Positions 27,442 through 35,586 of a stretch of 64,000 bases of DNA are shown piece by piece. The translations under genes were made by a program, and so were the position numbers. The stretch is from positions 1 to 64,000 of the forward strand of contig PNNG01000034.1 of the NCBI GenBank assembly GCA_013824115.1, read 5' to 3'. Position 1 is the first letter of the stretch. Each line of letters opens with the position of its first letter. The notes below the pieces were generated by a model. It ran no database searches. It was given only the letters and a program-made list of their open reading frames with translations, and was not told the DNA's origin. Source of the DNA: Sphingobacteriaceae bacterium. Lineage in GTDB: Bacteria > Bacteroidota > Bacteroidia > UBA7662.

Positions 27442-29091
27442 ATGAAAATAGCGCTTGCGCAACTCAACTACCATACCGGCAATTTTGCATTGCACCAAGA
27501 GCAAATGGTGCAGCAAATTCAAGAAGCAAGGTCGGAGGGAGCAGATTTAGTGGTTTTTGCCGAGTTGGCAGTCACCGGATATCCAGCCCGTGATTTTTTG
27601 GAGTTCGAACACTTTTTGCAGCTTTGCGATGGGGTAATTGCTTCATTGGCGGAAGTTGCTACCGACATAGGCGTGATTGTAGGTGCGCCTCTACGCAATA
27701 CACACGGCCAAGGGAAACCGCTTTTTAATGCCGCGTACCTGCTTTACCAAGGAAAAGTGCAGCAAACTGTTTCCAAAACCTTGTTGCCTACCTACGACGT
27801 ATTTGATGAGTACCGTTATTTTGAACCCGCCTTTGAAAATGCACTGATGGAGTTCAAAGGGGTAAAATTGGCAGTTACCATTTGCGAAGACCTTTGGAAT
27901 GTGGGGCACCACGCCCGTTATGTGCGTAATCCTTTAGAGGAAATTCAAGCAGACAAGGCCGATATACTCATCAACATTGCGGCATCGCCCTTTTCGAAGC
28001 AACAATGGGAAGAGCGCTTGTATGTGCTTGGCACGCAAGTAGCCCGTTGGAAAAAACCACTTTTGTACGTCAATCACGTAGGAGCTCAAACCGAGTTGAT
28101 TTTCGACGGGGGCTCATTGGCCCTCGATGCCCATGGGAACAAGGTTTTGCAAATGCCCTTCTTCAAACCCGATTTGGCGTACGTACACTATCAAGGCGGC
28201 CAGCTTACTTCCGAACAACCCCACCATGCTACAACACCCGACTTCAACAATGAGCTAGATGCTATTCACGATGCATTGGTGCTGGGTATACGCGATTATT
28301 TCCGAAAATTGGGCTTTAAGAAGGCCATCCTCGGTTTGTCGGGTGGAATAGATTCTGCCTTGGTTACCGTATTGGCTGCTCGTGCGCTGGGAGCCGAGAA
28401 TGTACATGTACTGCTCATGCCATCGCGTTATTCAAGCGACCACTCAGTGGATGATAGTTTGACGTTGGTGACACATTTGGGCATCAGCCACAGCATTATT
28501 TCTATAGAAAACGCGTTTGGAGCATTTGAACAAACGTTGTCACCCAGTTTTGAGGGCACCCATCCCGATATCACAGAAGAAAATCTCCAATCGCGTATCA
28601 GAGGGATGTTACTCATGGCCCACACCAATAAGTTTGGCTACATCCTCCTAAATACCAGTAATAAAAGCGAATTGGCTGTAGGTTATGGTACCCTTTATGG
28701 CGATATGTGTGGCGGTCTATCGGTGATTGGCGATTTGTATAAAACAGAAGTATACGCCCTTAGCAGCCACATCAACGCTCAGCAAGAAATTATCCCGAAC
28801 AACATACTCGTTAAAGCACCCAGTGCCGAATTGCGCCACAATCAAACCGACCAGGATTCACTGCCCGAATACGACCTGCTCGACAAACTGCTTTTTCACT
28901 ACATCGAAGAACGCAAGTCGCCTGCAGAGCTCAAATCCATGGGGTTTGAAGCCGCAGTGGTTGACAAGGTCATGCGTTTGGTGAATATGAATGAGTACAA
29001 ACGCCATCAAACACCACCCATTTTGCGCATTAGTAACAAGGCTTTTGGCATGGGACGTAGAATGCCCATTGTGGCCAGGTACTTACAATAA
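27442..29091 (+). CDS. nadE: NAD+ synthase, glutamine-hydrolysing
   Basis: N-terminal carbon-nitrogen hydrolase (FAELAVTGYPARD, TICEDLWN) and C-terminal LGLSGGIDSALVTVLAARALG. Confidence 0.96.
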   Translation: MKIALAQLNYHTGNFALHQEQMVQQIQEARSEGADLVVFAELAVTGYPARDFLEFEHFLQLCDGVIASLAEVATDIGVIVGAPLRNTHGQGKPLFNAAYLLYQGKVQQTVSKTLLPTYDVFDEYRYFEPAFENALMEFKGVKLAVTICEDLWNVGHHARYVRNPLEEIQADKADILINIAASPFSKQQWEERLYVLGTQVARWKKPLLYVNHVGAQTELIFDGGSLALDAHGNKVLQMPFFKPDLAYVHYQGGQLTSEQPHHATTPDFNNELDAIHDALVLGIRDYFRKLGFKKAILGLSGGIDSALVTVLAARALGAENVHVLLMPSRYSSDHSVDDSLTLVTHLGISHSIISIENAFGAFEQTLSPSFEGTHPDITEENLQSRIRGMLLMAHTNKFGYILLNTSNKSELAVGYGTLYGDMCGGLSVIGDLYKTEVYALSSHINAQQEIIPNNILVKAPSAELRHNQTDQDSLPEYDLLDKLLFHYIEERKSPAELKSMGFEAAVVDKVMRLVNMNEYKRHQTPPILRISNKAFGMGRRMPIVARYLQ

Positions 29092-29115
29092 AAAAAGGGC
29101 CGAAGCCCTTTTTTA
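29091..29115. terminator. Bidirectional rho-independent terminator
   Basis: aaaaaagggc-cgaa-gcccttttttaaa. Confidence 0.88.
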
Positions 29116-30663
29116 AATACTTATTTGCTCGCCATTGCTGTTGAGGAAGTGATATTCGTTGATTTGATAGCTGGGTTCCTCGGTTACTTTGATCCAAACC
29201 TTGTACTTCCACCACCATTTCATTTGCTTCGACATGAACCCTTTGGTGAAATAAGCAGCCAGATAGGGGTGTGTGTGTAAGGCAACCTTCTTTTCATTTT
29301 GCTCTTGAAGGATATATCGCAAGTGCGATTCTATTTCATCGGAAAGCAAAATGCTCGGGCGAATGTGCCCTGTACCTTCGCAGGTAGGACAAACCTCCTG
29401 GGTAACCACGTTCACCTCGGGGCGAACGCGTTGGCGGGTTATTTGAAGCAAACCGAACTTGGAGATGGGCAGCACCGTATGTTTGGCACGGTCGGTTTTC
29501 ATGGCCTCACTCATGCGTTCATAAACCAGCTTTTTATTCGCCGCTTTGCGCATATCAATGAAGTCGATGACTATGATTCCACCCATATCGCGGAGTCTTA
29601 GCTGGCGAGCAATTTCATCTGCTGCATCGAGGTTGGTGTTCAGCGCGTTGTTTTCCTGGTCGAGCTCTTGTTTCATGCGATTTCCGCTGTTCACGTCAAT
29701 CACATGCAATGCTTCGGTATGCTCAATGATGATATAGGCACCACCGGGCATGGTTACGTTCTTACCAAAAGTGCTTTTTACCTGCTTGTCGATGCCAAAG
29801 TGCTCAAACATGTCCTGTTTCGACTTGTAGAGCTTCACAATTTCAGCTTTGTCGGGAGCGATGCTGCTCACATATTCCTTCACCTCCTCGTGCATCCGAG
29901 GGTCATCGAAGTAAATCGACTGAAACGAATCATTTAGTAAATCACGCAACATCGATGTGGTGCGTGCTACTTCTTGAACAATACGGTCGGCAGGTTTAGC
30001 GCTTTTGAGTAGCTGCACTGCCGCTTCCCATTTTTGCACCAGCTCTTTGATGTCTCGTTCTAGCTCTTCCGTTTCGCAACTAATAGCAGCTGTACGTACG
30101 ATTACACCGAAATTTTTGGGTTTCACACCCAATGCAATTTGTTTCAATCGCTTTTTCTCGGCGTTGTCTGTTACTTTTTTGGAGATATTCACGGCATCAC
30201 CAAAGGGAACGAGTACGCAGTAACGTCCAGCAATGGATATTTCGCTGCTCAGGCGAGGGCCTTTGGTACTAATGGGTTCTTTAACCACCTGCACCATCAC
30301 CAAATCACCCTTGCTTACAAGGTCTGCTATTTTGCCATCTTTGGCTATGTCTTCTTCCAGCTTGAAGTGCTGGAGCATGGCGCCTTTTTTTTTGCCGGAA
30401 GTGACGTCTTCCGTGAATTTTTTCAAGGAGTTGTATTGTGCACCCAGGTCGAGATAATGCAGAAAAGCATCTTTCTCATACCCTATGTCTACAAAACAGG
30501 CATTCAAGCCGGGAACCACTTTTTTGACTTTGCCCAAATAGATATCACCTACTTGAAACGACTTATCGTTGATTTCCTGGCTGAATTCCACAAGCCTTTT
30601 GTCTTCAAACATCGCAATGTCGAAGCCGGTGGGCGTACTCCTTACATATAAGGACTTGTTCAA
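29113..30663 (-). CDS. rng: Ribonuclease E/G family protein (RNase G)
   Basis: GDIYLGKVKKVVPGLNACFVDIGYEKDAFLHYLDLG (S1), EHTEALHVIDVNSG, GGIIVIDFIDM, CPTCEGTG. Confidence 0.95.
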   Translation of the reverse strand: MNKSLYVRSTPTGFDIAMFEDKRLVEFSQEINDKSFQVGDIYLGKVKKVVPGLNACFVDIGYEKDAFLHYLDLGAQYNSLKKFTEDVTSGKKKGAMLQHFKLEEDIAKDGKIADLVSKGDLVMVQVVKEPISTKGPRLSSEISIAGRYCVLVPFGDAVNISKKVTDNAEKKRLKQIALGVKPKNFGVIVRTAAISCETEELERDIKELVQKWEAAVQLLKSAKPADRIVQEVARTTSMLRDLLNDSFQSIYFDDPRMHEEVKEYVSSIAPDKAEIVKLYKSKQDMFEHFGIDKQVKSTFGKNVTMPGGAYIIIEHTEALHVIDVNSGNRMKQELDQENNALNTNLDAADEIARQLRLRDMGGIIVIDFIDMRKAANKKLVYERMSEAMKTDRAKHTVLPISKFGLLQITRQRVRPEVNVVTQEVCPTCEGTGHIRPSILLSDEIESHLRYILQEQNEKKVALHTHPYLAAYFTKGFMSKQMKWWWKYKVWIKVTEEPSYQINEYHFLNSNGEQISI

Positions 30664-30711
30664 GGAACCTCCTTTTGTAAAGCTTATGGAAAAGAAATTA
30701 TAGTCGGCTTA

Positions 30712-30750
30712 CCGACAAAAAACACCGATACCTGCAATTGCAGGTATCGG
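30712..30750 (-). terminator. Rho-independent terminator (perfect 26-nt palindrome then T tract on minus strand)
   Basis: CCGATACCTGCAATTGCAGGTATCGG followed by TGTTTTTTG on the minus strand. Confidence 0.8.
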
Positions 30751-30763
30751 TTATTGGAAGAAA

Positions 30764-30853
30764 TTATTTCTTCTTGTGACGATTCTTTCTGAGGCGCTTC
30801 TTACGCTTGTGTGTAGCGATTTTATGACGCTTTCTTTTTTTACCGCAAGGCAT
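30764..30853 (-). CDS. 29 aa highly basic AURKAIP1/COX24-domain small protein (probable ribosome-associated)
   Basis: Reverse-strand read MPCGKKRKRHKIATHKRKKRLRKNRHKKK*; below the ORF-track cutoff. Recognised as the conserved Bacteroidota KKRKRHKxxTHKRKKRxRxNRHKKK peptide family. Confidence 0.85.
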   Translation of the reverse strand: MPCGKKRKRHKIATHKRKKRLRKNRHKKK

Positions 30854-30863
30854 AGTAATGATT

Positions 30864-31706
30864 TTAAGGGGTTGAACTTTTGATTTTTGCGATGAACTCG
30901 TTTACCTGAGCAATGATTTGCTCGTCGCGTACAAGTCCTTTGTATTGTTCCAAATTCCGAATTGCTGGTTCTAGCTGTCCGGTATTGTAATAGGCTTCTC
31001 CCAGTCCAAGGTAAGCGTCGGCATAAGCCGGATACCATGTGACCAGGTTTTGATAACGCTCTATGGCTTTGTCGTTTTGACCGCTGGTAATGGCCAAGCG
31101 GGCCAAATGCACATTGGCACGGAGGTGTTTGGGTTCTTGCTTAACAATGTCGAGCAAGCGCTGAATGCCTTGCATGGGCTGCGGAGAGCTCAAGACAAAC
31201 ACATTGGCCAGGTCGGCCTTAATGTCAAGGTCATCAGGAGAGATACTTGCTGCACTTTCCATGGCAACTACTGCCTTGCGAAACATAAAGTTACGCAATA
31301 AGGTATCGTTAGCCATTTCAGCAGCAGCTTGAAAGCGGCTGCCGGCGAGCATATACAACGGAGCTTCTTTCAGCAAATCGGCAGCTTGTAGATGATAAAT
31401 CGCTGAAGCAGCATATTGCCCTTTGGTATCCCAAAAGGCAGCAATACTGCGTAGCATACCTGCTCTTTGGGCAGGTTGATTGATCGTGTCTAAGGCAGCC
31501 AAAATGGGCTTCAACTTGTCGGTTTCTTCGGGTTTTAGTCCGCTTTGTGCAATATCGAGCACAGCAGCTTCATCCATGCCGCGACTAGCAGCCACAGCTT
31601 CTGGTGCCATGGTATCTTGGGTAAGCACTGTTTTTTTGCCAAAAACAAAAATGCTCACCCCAAGGGCTACGCAGGCAGAAACAACAACAAGTTGCGTTTT
31701 ATTCAT
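30864..31706 (-). CDS. TPR-repeat protein with N-terminal membrane anchor
   Basis: MNKTQLVVVSACVALGVSIFVFG then TPR-type helices (ADAYLGLGEAYYNTGQLEPAIRNLEQYKGL). Confidence 0.85.
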   Translation of the reverse strand: MNKTQLVVVSACVALGVSIFVFGKKTVLTQDTMAPEAVAASRGMDEAAVLDIAQSGLKPEETDKLKPILAALDTINQPAQRAGMLRSIAAFWDTKGQYAASAIYHLQAADLLKEAPLYMLAGSRFQAAAEMANDTLLRNFMFRKAVVAMESAASISPDDLDIKADLANVFVLSSPQPMQGIQRLLDIVKQEPKHLRANVHLARLAITSGQNDKAIERYQNLVTWYPAYADAYLGLGEAYYNTGQLEPAIRNLEQYKGLVRDEQIIAQVNEFIAKIKSSTP

Positions 31707-31707
31707 G

Positions 31708-32007
31708 TTAAGCGATTACGCCGTTTTTGATGGTGTCTTTCACTTCGTCGATGAACTGTTTCGACGGCTTGAAGTGGGGGATGAAGTGCTCGGGGATTTC
31801 AATCGAGGTATTGCGAGAAATATTTCTGGCAATTTTACGGGCACGCTTTTTTACGATGAAGCTGCCAAACCCACGCACATAAATGTTCTCTCCATTTTTG
31901 ATGGAGTCCTTCACCACAGTGAAAAAGGCCTCTACCACTTGTTGAACATCCACCTTCTCAATGCCGGTTTCTTCGGCAATCTGGCTAATCACTTCTGCTT
32001 TGGTCAT
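31708..32007 (-). CDS. HU/IHF family DNA-binding protein
   Basis: MTKAEVISQIAEETGIEKVDVQQVVEAFFTVVKDSIKNGENIYVRGFGSFIVKKRARKIARNI. Confidence 0.95.
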   Translation of the reverse strand: MTKAEVISQIAEETGIEKVDVQQVVEAFFTVVKDSIKNGENIYVRGFGSFIVKKRARKIARNISRNTSIEIPEHFIPHFKPSKQFIDEVKDTIKNGVIA

Positions 32008-32048
32008 CTTGTTAACTATTAAAGACTATCTATTTTTGAAACGGAATG

Positions 32049-32056
32049 CAAAAATA
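32049..32056 (-). promoter_or_regulatory. Candidate -7 element TATTTTTG upstream of the HU gene
   Basis: Matches TAnnTTTG on the minus strand, about 42 nt before the HU start. Confidence 0.5.
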
Positions 32057-32114
32057 CAGGATTAGGGCGAAATTCGAAGCTGCTAACTTGGTTAAATCTA
32101 AAGAATTGTAGGAA

Positions 32115-33173
32115 ATGGATGGATGGAGTGCCCAACTCACACATTGGTATGAAATAAATAAGCGCGATTTGCCTTGGCGACAGACCAGAAATCCGTACTT
32201 CATCTGGCTGTCGGAAATAATATTGCAACAAACCAGGGTAGTGCAAGGTCTCCCGTACTATGAACGTTTTGTGCGTGAATTTCCTACCATACAAGATTTG
32301 GCCAGCTCACCCTTAGAGCAGGTGTTGAATTGCTGGCAAGGCTTGGGCTACTATAGTCGTGCACGAAACTTGCACTTAGCTGCTCAGCAGGTGGTTCAGT
32401 CAATGCAGGGCAAATTCCCTGAGAATTACCATGATATACTCAAATTAAAGGGTGTTGGGCCCTACACCGCGGCTGCCATTGCTTCTTTTGCCTTCGATTT
32501 GCCACACGCTGTGGTTGATGGTAATGTTTATCGGGTGCTTTCGCGACATTTTGGCATTCACGAGCCGGTAGATAGTGTGTCGGGACAACGTTTGTATGCC
32601 GAATTGGCCCGGCGTCTGCTCAATACGGCACAACCCGCCCAGCACAATCAAGCAATCATGGAGTTCGGAGCCATGCAATGTACCCCAGTTAAGCCGCAAT
32701 GTGATATATGTATCTTTAAAACGAGTTGTGTGGCGTTCAACCGCAACGAAGTAGATTTACTTCCTGTAAAGGTGGGCAAAGTGAAGCAAACCGAACGGTT
32801 TTTCAACTATTTGGTTTTTCAAGTAGAGGGTGGTACGTATCTGCGCGAACGCATTGAAAAGGACATTTGGCAAAATCTGTGGGAATTTGCCGTGGAAGAA
32901 AGCGCCGCGCTGCTCGAGGAGAAGGAAATTATGCTGCTTTTGCAGCAAAAATTTTCACTTTCAGCAGAGTCCTTGGTCATAAAGCGGGTTTCTGAGCCTC
33001 AGAGGCATATTTTAACACATCAGCGACTTTTAGCCAGATTTTGGCTGGTTCAAATTTTTTCTAACTTGCAGTCGAAGGAGCTTATTTTTGTACCCTATGA
33101 TCAGTTGGGCTCAAAACCGCTACCAAGATTGATAGACAAGTTTATAAAGACACATCCAACATGGCTGGACTGA
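32115..33173 (+). CDS. mutY: A/G-specific adenine glycosylase
   Basis: LPWRQTRNPYFIWLSEIILQQTRV, GVGPYTAAAIASFAF, 4Fe-4S cluster CTPVKPQCDICIFKTSC. Confidence 0.96.
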   Translation: MDGWSAQLTHWYEINKRDLPWRQTRNPYFIWLSEIILQQTRVVQGLPYYERFVREFPTIQDLASSPLEQVLNCWQGLGYYSRARNLHLAAQQVVQSMQGKFPENYHDILKLKGVGPYTAAAIASFAFDLPHAVVDGNVYRVLSRHFGIHEPVDSVSGQRLYAELARRLLNTAQPAQHNQAIMEFGAMQCTPVKPQCDICIFKTSCVAFNRNEVDLLPVKVGKVKQTERFFNYLVFQVEGGTYLRERIEKDIWQNLWEFAVEESAALLEEKEIMLLLQQKFSLSAESLVIKRVSEPQRHILTHQRLLARFWLVQIFSNLQSKELIFVPYDQLGSKPLPRLIDKFIKTHPTWLD

Positions 33174-33604
33174 ACAAAGTGATGCTCATTGGTAATTTGG
33201 GCAAAGATCCAGAGGTAAAAACCCTCGACAATGGCGCGAAAATCGCTACTTTTCCTTTGGCAACCTCGGAGAACTACAAAGACAAGGAAGGCAATCGCCA
33301 AACCCGAACCGAATGGCACAATCTGGTATTGTGGAGAGGGCTGGCCGACATAGCCGAAAATTACTTACACAAGGGATCTCAGGTTTTTGTGGAAGGCCGT
33401 TTGTCGACACGCAAATGGGAAGACAAAGAAGGCCATACACGTTATACCACTGAAGTGATTGGCGATAACTTGGTACTTTTGGGTCGGGCAGGCGAAGGTG
33501 GAGGCCAAGCGCAAAGCGGAGCTGCTTTTAGTGCTGGCATGACTTCCACCCGGCCATCGAACGATGAATTAATGACAGATGCGGCAGACGATCTGCCCTT
33601 CTAA
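33161..33604 (+). CDS. ssb: Single-stranded DNA-binding protein
   Basis: MAGLNKVMLIGNLGKDPEVKTL...EWHNLVLW; acidic tail ending DDLPF. Confidence 0.96.
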   Translation: MAGLNKVMLIGNLGKDPEVKTLDNGAKIATFPLATSENYKDKEGNRQTRTEWHNLVLWRGLADIAENYLHKGSQVFVEGRLSTRKWEDKEGHTRYTTEVIGDNLVLLGRAGEGGGQAQSGAAFSAGMTSTRPSNDELMTDAADDLPF

Positions 33605-33626
33605 TGTTTAACTTAAATTCCTGATT

Positions 33627-35003
33627 TTGGATAACCCCGACGAGGTACCGCAGGCAATGGCCACTTGGCTGCAAATAGAAATGCATGCCAGTAGTTTAGA
33701 ATTGGTTTTTGCCTGCTTATTGATTGCTTTTTTATTGTTTTTGTCGGCACTCATTTCCGGCAGTGAAGTCGCATTTTTTTCGTTAAACCGGTCTAATTTG
33801 GATGAATTAGAGGAGAGCGAATCAAAAAGCGATAAAGATTTACTTCAATTGCTTTCGAAACCCAAAGATTTGTTGGCAGGTTTACTTATAGCTAACAATC
33901 TGGTGAACGTAAGTACAGTGATCATTTCGTATTACGTAACTGTGAGGTTTTTCAGTTTTGGTGATTCGGCATGGTTAGGACTCCTTTTGCAGACCATCAT
34001 CATTACTTTTCTAATTGTGATGTTTGGAGAAGTTGTTCCGAAAGTCTACGCAACCGAGAATAATTTGACTGTGTCACGAAAGCTTCATGCTCCCATTCGT
34101 TTTTTGATTTTCACTTTAAAGCCATTTATAGCGATTCTTGTAAGGGGAACCCACTTGATTGATGGCCGATTCAAAAAGTACAACCAATCTGTTTCGAAAG
34201 ACGAACTGAACCAGGCCATTGAGCTCACTTATGAAGAGGAGCCCGCGTATCCTGATGAGAAAGACATCCTGAAAGGCATCGTGAATTTTGGGGAAATCAC
34301 CACCCGTCAAATCATGGTACCTCGCCAACAAATCAAGGCGGTTGACTTGGAGGAGGATTTTGACGCTATCAAGTCGAAGCTCATTGAGTGGGGTTATTCA
34401 AGAGTGCCGGTATACAAGGAATCGCTTGATCGGATTGAAGGCATTCTTTATCTCAAAGACTTACTTACCAAAACCAATGAAGGTGCCGAATACGATTGGC
34501 GCGTGATGCTTCGTAAGCCCTTTTTTGTTCCTGAAAAGAAGAAAATCGATAATTTGTTCAGGGATTTTCAGAAAAAACACACCCACATGGCTGTAGTGGT
34601 AGATGAATATGGTGGCTGTGCAGGTTTGATTACCCTCGAAGATGTGCTGGAAGAAATCGTAGGTGAAATCAACGACGAGTACGATGAAGTAGAAGAAAGC
34701 CAAATTCAGCAAATCGACGAGCGCCTTTTTGTATGTGAAGCCAGCGTATTGTTGCACGATTTAAGCAGACAAACAGGCTTTGAATTGGAATTGTTTGAGG
34801 ATTATTTGGCCGATGCTGATACACTGGCTGGATTGGTACTGGAGTTGGCAGGGAAATTCCCAGAGATTGGAGAAGAAATAGCCTTCGAAAAATATCGTTT
34901 TTGGGTGGAAGAAGCCGATGACAGGCGAATTATTAAAATAAAGTTAGAGCTACCAGCAGTAGATGCTGAAAAGGAGGATGAGAGAAACAATGCGGATGTT
35001 TAA
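33627..35003 (+). CDS. gldE: Gliding motility-associated protein GldE (CNNM/CBS-domain hemolysin family)
   Basis: DUF21 region ISGSEVAFFSLNRSNLDELEES, CBS pair, CorC_HlyC C-terminus; syntenic with ssb and gldD. TTG start. Confidence 0.9.
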   Translation: MDNPDEVPQAMATWLQIEMHASSLELVFACLLIAFLLFLSALISGSEVAFFSLNRSNLDELEESESKSDKDLLQLLSKPKDLLAGLLIANNLVNVSTVIISYYVTVRFFSFGDSAWLGLLLQTIIITFLIVMFGEVVPKVYATENNLTVSRKLHAPIRFLIFTLKPFIAILVRGTHLIDGRFKKYNQSVSKDELNQAIELTYEEEPAYPDEKDILKGIVNFGEITTRQIMVPRQQIKAVDLEEDFDAIKSKLIEWGYSRVPVYKESLDRIEGILYLKDLLTKTNEGAEYDWRVMLRKPFFVPEKKKIDNLFRDFQKKHTHMAVVVDEYGGCAGLITLEDVLEEIVGEINDEYDEVEESQIQQIDERLFVCEASVLLHDLSRQTGFELELFEDYLADADTLAGLVLELAGKFPEIGEEIAFEKYRFWVEEADDRRIIKIKLELPAVDAEKEDERNNADV

Positions 35004-35565
35004 AAGCTGGTTTGGGTTTTTGTTTTTGCTAATTGCTTGTAGTTCGGAAGAAGGACAGCTCGCACGACCTTATGCTTATCACCGCCTCGACCTGCCCCCT
35101 AAAACCTATCGGCTTTATGAGGATGCCTGTCCTTTTAGCTTTGAAATGCTTGAATCTGCCCGCATTTCTCGCCCCATGGGTGCTCCCAATGAATGCTGGT
35201 TAAACATCGAATACCCGCAATTGAATGCCAAGATTCACTTGACTTATGCCACTTTTGACTCACGTGATGGTTTAGGCAAGTACATCAACGATGCTCATCG
35301 GATGACTTATAAGCATACGGTGAAGGCTACTTCCATAGAAGAGGTTCCCTTGAGTAATTCTAACAAGCAGCTATATGGCTTCTATTTCAGGGTGGGTGGC
35401 AATGCGGCCAGTAGCTCTCAGTTTTATGTAACCGACAGTGTGCGGCATTTTTTGAGAGGAGCAGTGTATTTCGAAAGCCAATCGCGCGCCGATAGTTTGG
35501 AACCGCTGATTCTGTATCTACGCGACGACTTAGAACATTTACTTGAAACTTTCCGCTGGAAGTAA
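34963..35565 (+). CDS. gldD: Gliding motility lipoprotein GldD
   Basis: Lipobox FLFLLIACSS, ARPYAYHRLDLPPKTYRLYEDACPFSFE; next to gldE. Exact start (34963, 34978, 34990 or 34996) unresolved. Confidence 0.88.
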   Translation: MLKRRMRETMRMFKSWFGFLFLLIACSSEEGQLARPYAYHRLDLPPKTYRLYEDACPFSFEMLESARISRPMGAPNECWLNIEYPQLNAKIHLTYATFDSRDGLGKYINDAHRMTYKHTVKATSIEEVPLSNSNKQLYGFYFRVGGNAASSSQFYVTDSVRHFLRGAVYFESQSRADSLEPLILYLRDDLEHLLETFRWK

Positions 35566-35586
35566 GCAATATCCGGTGATGTATTC

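Noticed and set aside
30751-31038. 95 aa minus-strand ORF
   Set aside because: Wrong frame across the COX24-like gene and the end of the TPR gene; the 29 aa frame is the convincing one.
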